Made by a program: the position numbers and the translations under genes
DNA from: Bacillus_BE sp042263505
GTDB taxonomy: Bacteria; Bacillota; Bacilli; Bacillales; Cytobacillaceae
Direction of reading: 5' to 3'
NCBI RefSeq assembly: GCF_042263505.1
Contig: NZ_JBHKFI010000019.1
Location: 26,725 to 90,724 of the forward strand
Length of the DNA stretch: 64,000 nt
Part shown: positions 1-8,032 of the stretch, one piece after another
Layout: every line of letters begins with the position of its first letter
How positions within the stretch are numbered: the stretch's first letter is position 1
The notes under the pieces: generated by a model
What the model saw: only the letters and a program-made list of their open reading frames with translations
Told to the model about the DNA's origin: nothing
The model's database searches: none

Positions 1-361
1 CTTGCAGCTTTAAAAAGTTTGAAAATTTGTTTATTCCTATTTTTTATTAATTCAGCTTATTGCTAATGATTTCATATAGATAAAATTTTGTACTAATTAT
101 TTATTTGTATTCAATCACTAATAAATAACTCTTTCTTTCAAGTTAAAAGTGAGAGAGAAAATGGAACCACCTATTTACAGGCAACTCCATAGAAATCAGG
201 AAATAATTGGATATTATTTATTTTCTACCTTCTCTTCTCTCGAAATACTCATGCAACCGGAATTTACAAATTTCCTTTGTTAAATAAAACAAGATTTTTT
301 TGTCATTTTTACTGAGATTAAACCCTCCATTATTTTTTCAATGATATTCTCTGTAACTAAT
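1..361. other. AT-rich window edge without a recognised gene
   Basis: No convincing reading frame, hairpin or promoter was found here. It lies downstream of the minus-strand pyrophosphohydrolase gene. Confidence 0.5.
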
Positions 362-694
362 TCAATTTTCTTCATTACTAACCACAGTTAAAAAAATCCT
401 ATTATTAAATCCACCACGTTCATCTGCCTTTTTCTGACGCACATCTTCTAATTCTTCATACGTTGCTCCATGAATACTAGCTAATGAATGAATAATTTCA
501 AGTAAATCAGCTAATTCTTCTATACTATCTCGATCAGTATCGGCTTCTAAATACTCCGATAATTCCTCTTGAGCTTTTTTTCTTAGCTCTGTTTTGTATT
601 CATAGTCAGAAAGAATTTTTGTAAAGGCTTCTTTTCCACTATTCTTGATAATATCAGGGATTTTGTCACGTACTAATTTATTATACACAGGCAT
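362..694 (-). CDS. MazG-like / phosphoribosyl-ATP pyrophosphohydrolase family protein
   Basis: A 110-aa all-alpha protein that opens with the characteristic YNKLVRDKIP motif and carries the acidic metal-binding pattern EELADLLE in its second half, as in small MazG-like nucleotide pyrophosphohydrolases. Members hydrolyse nucleoside triphosphates to monophosphates and are often housecleaning enzymes; the exact substrate is not evident. The frame is open further upstream (to 775), but the ATG at 694 has an AAAGGAGGAGG site about 7 nt before it, so the longer form is rejected. It follows the 711-992 gene at a short distance and may be co-transcribed with it. Confidence 0.75.
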   Translation of the reverse strand: MPVYNKLVRDKIPDIIKNSGKEAFTKILSDYEYKTELRKKAQEELSEYLEADTDRDSIEELADLLEIIHSLASIHGATYEELEDVRQKKADERGGFNNRIFLTVVSNEEN

Positions 695-710
695 TTTTCT
701 TCCTCCTCCT

Positions 711-992
711 TTATGAATATTCAACCAAATGTCGAAACCATAGCCCTTCTCCACGACCTCGATCTTTGAGATCAAAACATTTTAGACAGAGGTCTTCAGA
801 TATTGGTTCATTGCTTATTGTTAAAATACTATTCTCGTAGGTAAAAATAATGGAAAGCTTTCTTAAACCATCAAGGAGAAATTCCATATTCTCATTTGTT
901 TTACTTGTACAATCAAACACATTAAAGCTCTTCTCTTCCACCATAAACCCTTGACGAATAAATAATCGATTCCATTTGTTCATTTTGTTCAT
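711..992 (-). CDS. hypothetical protein, 93 aa
   Basis: A small soluble protein of unknown function. The start ATG is preceded by AAAGGGAG at good spacing. There is no signal peptide, membrane segment or motif I recognise; it contains two Cys (an LCLKC stretch near residue 70) that could bind metal, but this is only a possibility. It ends 16 nt before the start of the MazG-like gene, so the two probably form a short operon. Confidence 0.55.
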   Translation of the reverse strand: MNKMNKWNRLFIRQGFMVEEKSFNVFDCTSKTNENMEFLLDGLRKLSIIFTYENSILTISNEPISEDLCLKCFDLKDRGRGEGLWFRHLVEYS

Positions 993-1027
993 ATAATCAA
1001 CTCCCTTTGGTTCATGGATTTATCATC

Positions 1028-1392
1028 TCAAAAGGCCCGTTCGTTTTTTCCGTTTTCTATGAATCGATCGATAAATACATATTCGATATAATTCCCATAC
1101 TCCTTCTTGACTTCTAGTCCTTGTTTCTCTAATTCCTCCCACATTTTTCTGTCAGAGAGTACGGGCTCCTTTTTTGAAGGGTAGCCAGTTCATTTTCTGC
1201 TATGGTAACTTCATAGGAGTCAACTTTATTTTTTACAACTATTGTGTAATCCGCTTGCTTCATAAGAATCAGTTCATATGCCCTATCCCACTCCTGTAAC
1301 TGGCTTTCGATTAATTCCGCCACTAAAAAAATGAATCTTTCCGCTTTCATTGATTTTGAAATATAACTTCTGATTACTCCGTTGACAATCAT
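1028..1392 (-). pseudogene. frameshifted orphan gene downstream of a SAM riboswitch
   Basis: The ATG at 1392 (RBS GGGAGAGG, 7 nt away) opens a frame that stops at 1129. If one A is added to the six-A run near 1170 the frame continues with clearly protein-like sequence (KEPVLSDRKMWEELEKQG and onward) to a TGA at 1028, giving about 121 aa. This implies a one-base loss in a homopolymer: a real inactivating mutation, a slippery/programmed site, or a sequencing error. The family is not recognised. Its leader carries a SAM-I aptamer and a terminator, which suggests a link to methionine, SAM or sulfur metabolism. Confidence 0.6.
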
Positions 1393-1435
1393 ATTCAAAC
1401 CTCTCCCTTATCCTTATTTTTAATAAAGCATCAAG

Positions 1436-1482
1436 AAAAAAGGCTCCTCGTTGCAAGCGTAAATGCAACAAGGAACCTTTTT
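1436..1482 (-). terminator. riboswitch expression-platform terminator
   Basis: A long stem pairs 1442-1455 with 1464-1477, flanked by A and T runs. On the minus strand the stem is followed by TTTTTTC, directly 3' of the SAM aptamer and 5' of the orphan gene, so it is the probable off-state terminator. The A/T flanks would let it work in both directions. Confidence 0.8.
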
Positions 1483-1490
1483 AGTCCGAC

Positions 1491-1578
1491 GTTATCATTC
1501 ACTGGTTGAAGCTCCTTACCGTGCTTGGCAGGTTGCTGTGAAGTCGTTGAGCCAGTACTCTCGTTCACTCTTGATAAC
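1491..1578 (-). promoter_or_regulatory. SAM-I (S-box) riboswitch aptamer
   Basis: Read on the minus strand, a perfect 7-bp P1 (GTTATCA at 1572-1578 with TGATAAC at 1491-1497) encloses the S-box landmarks in order: CAAGAG, a GAG..CTC P2 with the ACTGGCTC segment, GCAACCTGCC, then GGTAAGGAGCT and the 3' GAATGATAAC closure. These match the order and spacing of SAM-I aptamers. The aptamer is followed at once by an intrinsic terminator, the usual SAM-dependent off switch. The regulated gene is the orphan at 1028-1392. Confidence 0.85.
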
Positions 1579-1796
1579 CTTATTAACTTAGTATCATTAT
1601 ATGAGGATTGTTTGAAAAAAATATTGATCATCCTATCTGTCTTACCGGAAATGATGAAAATATTTATACTCTTTTTTCATGTTTTTCGATTATTCAACTC
1701 ACGTTTTAGGAGATGGCTAATCTCAAGTTAATATCCATGTTAGCCATTTTAATCATGTTAAAGATAGTCTCTTGCTACTTCTTTTCAGAAATCCTT

Positions 1797-2243
1797 CTAA
1801 GGAACAACGGTGACTGGACATGGAGATAACTGTAGAACCCCTAGGCTTACACTTCCTATTAAGGCACTCTTCACAGCACCCATGCCGCGAGTACCCATCA
1901 CTATACAATAAGCTTTCCTTTCTTCCGCCAGCTTAGTAATTTCCACTTTTGGAATCCCTATACGGATTACCTTTTCAATATGGACGTTTTCGGTTGAAAT
2001 CGATTGCAGTGCTCTCTCCAAAATTTCTTCTGCTGTATCATGTATATACTCCTGAATTTCTTGCTTAGATATAAAGCGATGCAAATTTGGAGATGAATAG
2101 GTTGGTTGCACATTCGTAAGAATAAGCTCCCCATCTATTTGTTTTGCATAAGATATGGCAAATTCAAGTGCTTGATGGGAATAAGTAGAATCATCAATTG
2201 GAACAATAATTTGTGCCTTCACTTTTGTCGCTTCTTCGTTCAT
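1797..2243 (-). CDS. universal stress protein, UspA family
   Basis: A 148-aa single-domain Usp protein. The N-terminal beta strand IIVPIDDS and the C-terminal nucleotide-binding pattern G-2x-G-9x-G-S (GTRGMGAVKSALIGSVS) are both present, which places it in the ATP-binding subgroup. The final strand PCPVTVVP is typical. It is monocistronic, with about 200 nt to the SAM-leader unit downstream. Usp proteins are stress-responsive; no specific partner is indicated here. Confidence 0.92.
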   Translation of the reverse strand: MNEEATKVKAQIIVPIDDSTYSHQALEFAISYAKQIDGELILTNVQPTYSSPNLHRFISKQEIQEYIHDTAEEILERALQSISTENVHIEKVIRIGIPKVEITKLAEERKAYCIVMGTRGMGAVKSALIGSVSLGVLQLSPCPVTVVP

Positions 2244-2452
2244 TAGGAGATCATCCTTTCCCGTAAAAAAACCGTTTTTCTTTGTTATATTACTAATTCT
2301 GCAATCCCCACCCTATTTCCTATGTCATTCAGACTTTTTTCAAAATCTGTTTTAAGGTTAAATCATCTTATGAGCACCTGCCCCCAATCTCCATAACGAA
2401 AAAGAAGCCTGCACCATAAATTATCAAGTAATCATGGAATGCTCTTTCTGGG

Positions 2453-2893
2453 TTATATGGCCCCCAACGGATTATTCTGTTTAATCTCTTGGATTGATAG
2501 ATTTAAGCTATAATTCCCATAATCGAGAATGTTATTAAGAATAAGATTCAACTGTTCTTGTGATTTAACTTTTAATTTTAAATGATAACAGCCTCCCCCC
2601 GAAATTCGATGAGCTTCAACAACCTCATTTCGTTCCTGAATAAAGCGAATAAACGAATCATGATTAGTTGTTTTCATATGAATAATGACAAACGCTGTAA
2701 AAGGAAGCCCCAATTTCATTTCATCGATGATTAAGGAGTAGGATTTTATGACGCCGCTATCCTCCAGTTTTTTAATACGGTTCCCAACTGCTTGTCCCGT
2801 CATATGAATTTGTTCCCCTAAGTCCTTCCATTGTATGCGTGAGTTTTTGGTTAGTAACCGCAAAATTTGAAAATCAATGTTATCAAGTTCCAT
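2453..2893 (-). CDS. Lrp/AsnC family transcriptional regulator
   Basis: 146 aa: an N-terminal winged HTH (residues about 5-60, with DFQILRLLTKNSRIQWKDLG and the recognition helix QAVGNRIKKLE) followed by a RAM-type effector/oligomerisation domain (residues about 65-140, with AHRISGGGCYHLKLKV). RBS AAAGGAA precedes the ATG. It is divergent from the cysteine hydrolase at 3012, across about 118 nt of AT-rich DNA, and is the obvious candidate regulator of that gene and of itself. The effector amino acid cannot be told. Confidence 0.9.
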   Translation of the reverse strand: MELDNIDFQILRLLTKNSRIQWKDLGEQIHMTGQAVGNRIKKLEDSGVIKSYSLIIDEMKLGLPFTAFVIIHMKTTNHDSFIRFIQERNEVVEAHRISGGGCYHLKLKVKSQEQLNLILNNILDYGNYSLNLSIQEIKQNNPLGAI

Positions 2894-3011
2894 AATAAAT
2901 TCCTTTCACCATGAAATGATTTAATCTAAAAGTGTTTCACCAAAGTATCGATAAAATTCAAGATCATCTTTATCATTTTATTATAATAAATATTTCAATG
3001 AGGTGAAGAAA

Positions 3012-3569
3012 ATGACTTTAGCTTTAATCATTATTGATATTCAAAATGACTATTTTCCAAATGGAAAGATGGAATTAAGCAACCCTGTTGCCGCTTCTGC
3101 CAATGCTAGAAAAATACTTGAATGGTTTAGACAGAATGACAAAAATAATATTTTTCATATTCAGCATATCTCCATTAATAAAGGGGCAAGCTTCTTTCTG
3201 CCAAATACAGAGGGAGCTAAAATAAATAAAGCCGTCCTTCCTTTAGAGCACGAAAATGTTATCATAAAACATACACCTAACAGTTTTTTCAAGACCGAAT
3301 TAGAAAGCAAATTAAAAGAAAAAGGAGTAACAAACCTTATAATAGTAGGAATGATGACGCATATGTGCGTTGATGCCACCGTCAGAGCAGCGAAGGAACT
3401 AGGCTTTGTAACTACACTTATTGAAGACGCATGCACCACAACCGCCTTATCTTATCATGATAAGTTCGTACCAGCTGAACAGGTTCATTATGCCTTTGTT
3501 AGTGCACTTAACGGTATATATGCCAATGTAGTTTCAACCGAAGATTTTCTTTCTAACACGACCATTTGA
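3012..3569 (+). CDS. isochorismatase-family cysteine hydrolase
   Basis: 185 aa with the alpha/beta isochorismatase fold. The catalytic triad is visible: Asp in IIDIQNDYF, Lys in IIKHTPNSF and Cys in MTHMCVDATVRAA, including the usual cis-peptide region before the Cys. Such enzymes hydrolyse isochorismate, nicotinamide or other amides; the substrate here is unknown. A GTG at 3003 is in frame but it overlaps the GAGGTG ribosome binding site, so the ATG at 3012 is chosen. It is divergent from the Lrp regulator and ends at a bidirectional terminator. Confidence 0.85.
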   Translation: MTLALIIIDIQNDYFPNGKMELSNPVAASANARKILEWFRQNDKNNIFHIQHISINKGASFFLPNTEGAKINKAVLPLEHENVIIKHTPNSFFKTELESKLKEKGVTNLIIVGMMTHMCVDATVRAAKELGFVTTLIEDACTTTALSYHDKFVPAEQVHYAFVSALNGIYANVVSTEDFLSNTTI

Positions 3570-3658
3570 ATCACTAGATGCCATGTGCATCTATCCCTAT
3601 AGGAAATGCCATTATGTACCTCAATCAATTTATTTTCCTTTTCTATTAAACTCCAAAA

Positions 3659-3693
3659 AAAATCTACTATTTCATTTCAAAAATAGTAGATTT
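3659..3693. terminator. bidirectional intrinsic terminator
   Basis: Stem AAATCTACTATTT/AAATAGTAGATTT with a T9 run on the plus strand and a T run on the minus strand. It separates two converging units: the hydrolase gene and the pyrimidine catabolism operon. Confidence 0.85.
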
Positions 3694-3705
3694 TTTTTTG
3701 CAATT

Positions 3706-4929
3706 TTAATAAGATAATACCGTTTCTAAAAGAACATTTACCCCCTTCTCACAATCCTCCCAGGTCGTTAATTCTTCCTCGCAATGGCTTTTGCCATTAA
3801 TGCTTTTCGCAAATACCATCGCGGTTGGAATGTAGCTTGCGAGAAATTGGGCGTCGTGACCTGCGCCGCTATCCATCTTTTTGTAGGGATATCCTAAAGT
3901 TTGCGCTGATTGCTCCAATTTTTGGACGATATTCTCATCAAACCAAACTGTCTGCCGATCCCATTGCTTTTGCACCTGGATTGTACATCCCTCATGATCT
4001 GGGATCTGTGTGAAGCCCTGGATAATTTCTTCTACCTGCTTCATCACAATGGGATTTTTATGCCTTGCCTCCAATGTAAAGACGACTTTATTTGGGATCA
4101 CCGTATGAACATTAGGATAGACATTCATTCTCCCCATTGTAAAAACTAATTGAGGATCCAGCACACTCAGTTTTTCTCTTGCGATTGAGATGATATTGTT
4201 CGCTGCGAATAGCGCATCCTTTCTCATATCCATTGGAGTCGTGCCCGCATGATCGGACTCCCCATTTATTTCAATCTCATAGCAGACCATCCCAAGGACG
4301 CATTCAACAATTCCAATCGATAATTCCTCTCGCTCTAAAATCGGGCCTTGTTCAATATGGAGCTCCAAGAAAGCTGATGCCTCTTTTAATCGGGCATTTT
4401 CTTTACCTGCATATCCGATCGAGTGCAGTGCCTCTTCGAATGTGATTCCATCGACATCCTTTTTTTGCAGCATCGTGGCTTTATCGAATTTTCTAGAAAG
4501 GACACCAGATGCCATCATTGAGGGTTCAAATCTTGCCCCTTCCTCATTCGTGATGTTCGCAATCGTCAAGGGAACTCGTGGGGAAATTTTATTCTCAACG
4601 AGAGTTCTTGCCACTTCTAGTCCAGCTACCACTCCTAAAACCCCATCAAACCTTCCGCCTTTTTTCACTGAATCCAAATGGGAACCAATTACGATTGGGG
4701 GATGATCCTCTTTCCCTTCCAATGTTGCGTAAATATTCCCCATATCATCGATTTCAATTGACATCCCTAGTTCCTTACAACATGTACAGTAATAATCTCT
4801 TGCTTGGCGATCTTCCTCTGATAAAGCTAATCTTGTGACTCCATTCTTCTTTGTCCGCCCGAAATCCGCAAATTTTTCGAGCGTATTTTTCAATCGTTCC
4901 CCATTGATTAACACCTGCTGCTTTTCCAT
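3706..4929 (-). CDS. Zn-dependent M20 amidohydrolase (probable N-carbamoyl-beta-alanine amidohydrolase)
   Basis: 407 aa, full length for the allantoate amidohydrolase/ureidopropionase/carbamoylase branch of M20. Metal ligands are visible: His84 (GSHLDS), Asp95 (FDGVLG), Glu129-Glu130 (TNEEGARF), a His in LELHIEQGP, and the C-terminal SGAGHDAQ. It is the last gene of the minus-strand block with preTA and dihydropyrimidinase, so the likely reaction is N-carbamoyl-beta-alanine (or the thymine homologue) to beta-alanine, CO2 and NH3. Sequence alone does not exclude allantoate or N-carbamoyl-amino acids; the neighbours decide. RBS AGAAGGGAG. Confidence 0.85.
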   Translation of the reverse strand: MEKQQVLINGERLKNTLEKFADFGRTKKNGVTRLALSEEDRQARDYYCTCCKELGMSIEIDDMGNIYATLEGKEDHPPIVIGSHLDSVKKGGRFDGVLGVVAGLEVARTLVENKISPRVPLTIANITNEEGARFEPSMMASGVLSRKFDKATMLQKKDVDGITFEEALHSIGYAGKENARLKEASAFLELHIEQGPILEREELSIGIVECVLGMVCYEIEINGESDHAGTTPMDMRKDALFAANNIISIAREKLSVLDPQLVFTMGRMNVYPNVHTVIPNKVVFTLEARHKNPIVMKQVEEIIQGFTQIPDHEGCTIQVQKQWDRQTVWFDENIVQKLEQSAQTLGYPYKKMDSGAGHDAQFLASYIPTAMVFAKSINGKSHCEEELTTWEDCEKGVNVLLETVLSY

Positions 4930-4996
4930 GATAATCCGCTCCCTTCTGTTATAAGTCAGCTAGAAAAATCCGATTCTTTAAAATCTACTATTATTT

Positions 4997-5221
4997 CTAT
5001 GTTTTCTGTTGCTCCATAAGTTTGACACTAAAATATTTTCGCGCATCTGCAGTCAAAATATGGAGGATTTCAGAGACACTGTTTTCCTGATTTATTTCTC
5101 TTTTTTCAAATTCTACAAACGCGCCGCTTAAGTTTTCGGTAATCATTTTGATTCGGTAGCCTTTCTGAATAAAGTAATCGATTTTGTCTCTTTCCTGTAA
5201 ATATTGCTGGTATTCCTTCAA
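4997..5221 (-). CDS. small orphan protein in the pyrimidine catabolism operon, 74 aa
   Basis: A charged, soluble, probably alpha/beta protein (LKEYQQYLQERDKIDYFI at the start) that I do not recognise. The ATG at 5227 lies only 1 nt from the AAGGAGG site, while the TTG at 5221 has the normal 7-nt spacing, so the TTG start is preferred. It sits between the dihydropyrimidinase and the M20 amidohydrolase with short gaps, hence co-transcribed. A role in the pathway (chaperone, regulator, subunit) is inferred only from position. Confidence 0.7.
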   Translation of the reverse strand: MKEYQQYLQERDKIDYFIQKGYRIKMITENLSGAFVEFEKREINQENSVSEILHILTADARKYFSVKLMEQQKT

Positions 5222-5276
5222 ATTCATTCCTCCTTCTCTATTTGGTCAATGAATGAGCAGAAACTCCAACGCCGCA

Positions 5277-6695
5277 TTAAATAGTTAAAGGTTTACTTTC
5301 TTTGTTCTCTTTGAAGGTTCCATATTTGGCACGCTTCAAGTATTGGCCTTTGCCAGGTGAGCCAACGAATTGTTTATCTCGAATCACAAATTCCCCGCGA
5401 GATAAAACGGAAACAGGCTCACCGATTATCTTCATCCCTTCAAAGGCATTATAGTCTACCGCCATATGATGGGTTTCAGCTGAAATGATGCGCTCAACTG
5501 TTGGGTCAAATATAACAATATCCGCATCTCCTCCGATGGCGATCGTTCCTTTTTTAGGATATAATCCAAAAAGCTTAGCCGCTCTTGTTGAGGTAAGATC
5601 AACAAATTGATTTAAAGTGATTCGCCCTTTTTTGACTCCTTCAGAGAAGAGAATACACACCCGATCCTCAATAATTGGTCCGCCGTTCGGAATTTTTGAA
5701 AAATCATCCTTTCCTAAATCCTTCTGACCCACAAAATCAAATGAACATTGGTCGGATCCTAAGGTTTGAAGCTGTCCGGTTTTTAAGGCATTCCAAAGAA
5801 CTTCCTGATTCCATTTTTCTCGCAGCGGCGGCGACCAAACATATTTGGCTCCTTCAAAATCTGGTTTTTCTAAGTATGTTTGATCGAGCACTAAATACTG
5901 TGGACAAGTTTCTCCCCAAATATCGATACCTTTATTTCTCGCTTCGGCAATTTTTCTCGTAGCCTCCGCACAAGTCACATGAACAACATAAAGCTGTGAT
6001 TTAGCAAGCTCTGTTAGGGTAGCCGCACGTCCCGTTGCCTCTCCTTCCGCCTCCGGAGGTCTTGTGAGGGCATGATAGATGGGATCCGTGTTCCCTTCTG
6101 CTAACGCTTTTTTAACTAAATAATCAATCACGTCTCCATTTTCAGCGTGAACCATTACAAGAGCCCCGTGTTCTTTAGCTGAAATAAGGGTTTGAAAAAG
6201 GGTTTCATCATCCGCTTGAAACTGATTTTTATAAGCCATGAATACTTTTAAAGATGTTATTCCTTCTTCCTCCATCACCTTTGGCAATTCCTTTAATACC
6301 GTTTCATTCATTTCAACAATTTGTAAATGGAAACCGTAATCAATCACCGCTTTATTCTTCGATTTAGCATGCCACGTTTCTACTGCACTTTGAAGTGACT
6401 TTCCTTTTTGTGTTAAGCAAAAATCAATCACAGTAGTCGTTCCGCCAAAGGCCGCCGCCATTGTACCTGTTTCAAAATTATCCTTTGTCACCGTTCCACC
6501 AAATGGCATATCTAAGTGAGTATGGGGGTCAATCCCTCCAGGAAAAAGATAACAGCCCTTGGCATCTGTTACTTCTGCCCCTTGTTCGGAAAAATCAGCG
6601 CCAATTTGCGTAATAATGCCATTTTCGATACAAAGGTCCGCCCTGTAAATATCAGTTGCAGTCACGATGATTCCATTTTTAATGATTTTTTTCAT
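5277..6695 (-). CDS. hydA: dihydropyrimidinase / D-hydantoinase
   Basis: 472 aa, amidohydrolase superfamily. The binuclear metal site is complete: GGIDPHTHLD near residue 55, the carboxylated Lys in SLKVFMAYK, His in MVHAENGD, His in YVVHVTCAEA and Asp in LGSDQCSF. It opens 5,6-dihydrouracil or dihydrothymine to the N-carbamoyl-beta-amino acid, between PreTA and the M20 enzyme in the pathway. The upstream GTG (6704) is part of the GAGGTG ribosome binding site, so the ATG at 6695 is chosen. It lies 38 nt after preA. Confidence 0.93.
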   Translation of the reverse strand: MKKIIKNGIIVTATDIYRADLCIENGIITQIGADFSEQGAEVTDAKGCYLFPGGIDPHTHLDMPFGGTVTKDNFETGTMAAAFGGTTTVIDFCLTQKGKSLQSAVETWHAKSKNKAVIDYGFHLQIVEMNETVLKELPKVMEEEGITSLKVFMAYKNQFQADDETLFQTLISAKEHGALVMVHAENGDVIDYLVKKALAEGNTDPIYHALTRPPEAEGEATGRAATLTELAKSQLYVVHVTCAEATRKIAEARNKGIDIWGETCPQYLVLDQTYLEKPDFEGAKYVWSPPLREKWNQEVLWNALKTGQLQTLGSDQCSFDFVGQKDLGKDDFSKIPNGGPIIEDRVCILFSEGVKKGRITLNQFVDLTSTRAAKLFGLYPKKGTIAIGGDADIVIFDPTVERIISAETHHMAVDYNAFEGMKIIGEPVSVLSRGEFVIRDKQFVGSPGKGQYLKRAKYGTFKENKESKPLTI

Positions 6696-6733
6696 CTCTT
6701 TCACCTCATTTATTCATTTATATGGACTTCATA

Positions 6734-8014
6734 TTAAGGAGTCATTACACCTGTAGATAATGTCTTTAAAACCGTTTGCCTTTCATTCCATGTCATCGGT
6801 GCTACTTCATGCGCTAATTCCACCATGTCAATAGCCCCCTCAACTGGACAAACAATCGAGCATAAATTACAGCCTACACAATCTTCTTCCCTAACCTTTA
6901 AGTAGCCTTCGTCCTTTTCATCCATTAACCGATCAATGCATTGATGAGAGGTGTCTTCACATGATATATGGCATCTATTACATTTAATACAATTTTCTTG
7001 GTTAATTCTTGCGATGATCCGATAATTAAGATCCAAATCACCCCAATCCGCATACTTAGGAACAGATTTTCCGACTAAATCCATAGCAGAAGCGATTCCT
7101 TTTTCATCGAGATAATGATTCATGCCTTCAATCATATCCTCGACAATCCGGAAGCCATGGTGCATCGCGGCGGTACATACCTGCACGCCTGTTGCTCCCA
7201 TCAGCATAAATTCCACAGCATTTTGCCAATTAGAAATCCCTCCTATCCCGGAGATTGGAATATGGATTCTTGGATTTCTGGCACATTCCCCAACCATATG
7301 TAACGCAATAGGCTTCACGGCAGGTCCGCAATATCCGCCATGGGCACCTAACCCGCCAACATGCGGAACCGTATTCCATGTCTCTAAATCAACTGCCGCC
7401 AAACTGTTAATTGTATTAATCATACTGATGGCATCTGCTCCACCATTAGCCGCTGCTTCTGCCGTTACTGTGATATCTGTTATATTAGGTGTTAATTTCA
7501 CGATGACGGGTGTTTTTGCAACTTCTTTCACCCAATGGGTTTGTTTTTCGACCAGTTCAGGAACCTGACCAGAGGCGGCTCCCATCCCTCTTTCCGCCAT
7601 TCCATGGGGACAGCCGAAATTCAGTTCAAGTCCATCCACTCCAACATCCTCGACACGCTTGACAATCTCATGCCACTTTTCCTGCTTTGGCTCTACCATT
7701 AAGGAGGCGACGATCACATGGTTAGGAAATCGTTTCTTAGTTTCATAGATTTCTTTTAAGTTCACTTCTAATGGCCGATCCGTTATCAGTTCGATATTGT
7801 TAAAACCAGCAACCCTTTGGCCATTAAAACTCACTGCCGCAAATCGGGATGAAGTATTGATAATAGGTTCGCCAAGTGTCTTCCACACAGCCCCGCCCCA
7901 ACCTGCCTCGAAAGCACGTTGGACCTGATAGCCTGAGTTCGTGGGAGGCGCAGAAGCTAACCAAAAAGGATTGGGAGACCTAATCCCGGCTAAATTTATT
8001 TGTAAATCTGCCAT
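6734..8014 (-). CDS. preA: NAD-dependent dihydropyrimidine dehydrogenase, catalytic subunit PreA
   Basis: 426 aa. Residues 1-300 form the FMN-binding dihydroorotate-dehydrogenase-like barrel (NPFWLASAPPTN, LELNFGCPHG, VKLTPNITDI, GIGGISNWQNA). The C-terminus carries two 4Fe-4S ferredoxin motifs (CIKCNRCHISC and CVGCNLCSIVCP). It reduces uracil or thymine to the 5,6-dihydro form with electrons from PreT. It lies 18 nt downstream of preT and both are co-transcribed. RBS GGAGGTAAGAG. Confidence 0.95.
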   Translation of the reverse strand: MADLQINLAGIRSPNPFWLASAPPTNSGYQVQRAFEAGWGGAVWKTLGEPIINTSSRFAAVSFNGQRVAGFNNIELITDRPLEVNLKEIYETKKRFPNHVIVASLMVEPKQEKWHEIVKRVEDVGVDGLELNFGCPHGMAERGMGAASGQVPELVEKQTHWVKEVAKTPVIVKLTPNITDITVTAEAAANGGADAISMINTINSLAAVDLETWNTVPHVGGLGAHGGYCGPAVKPIALHMVGECARNPRIHIPISGIGGISNWQNAVEFMLMGATGVQVCTAAMHHGFRIVEDMIEGMNHYLDEKGIASAMDLVGKSVPKYADWGDLDLNYRIIARINQENCIKCNRCHISCEDTSHQCIDRLMDEKDEGYLKVREEDCVGCNLCSIVCPVEGAIDMVELAHEVAPMTWNERQTVLKTLSTGVMTP

Positions 8015-8032
8015 TCTCTTACCTCCTTCAAG

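Noticed and set aside
1525..1731. 68-aa plus-strand ORF
   Set aside because: It runs antisense through the SAM riboswitch aptamer, has no RBS and no protein-like pattern.
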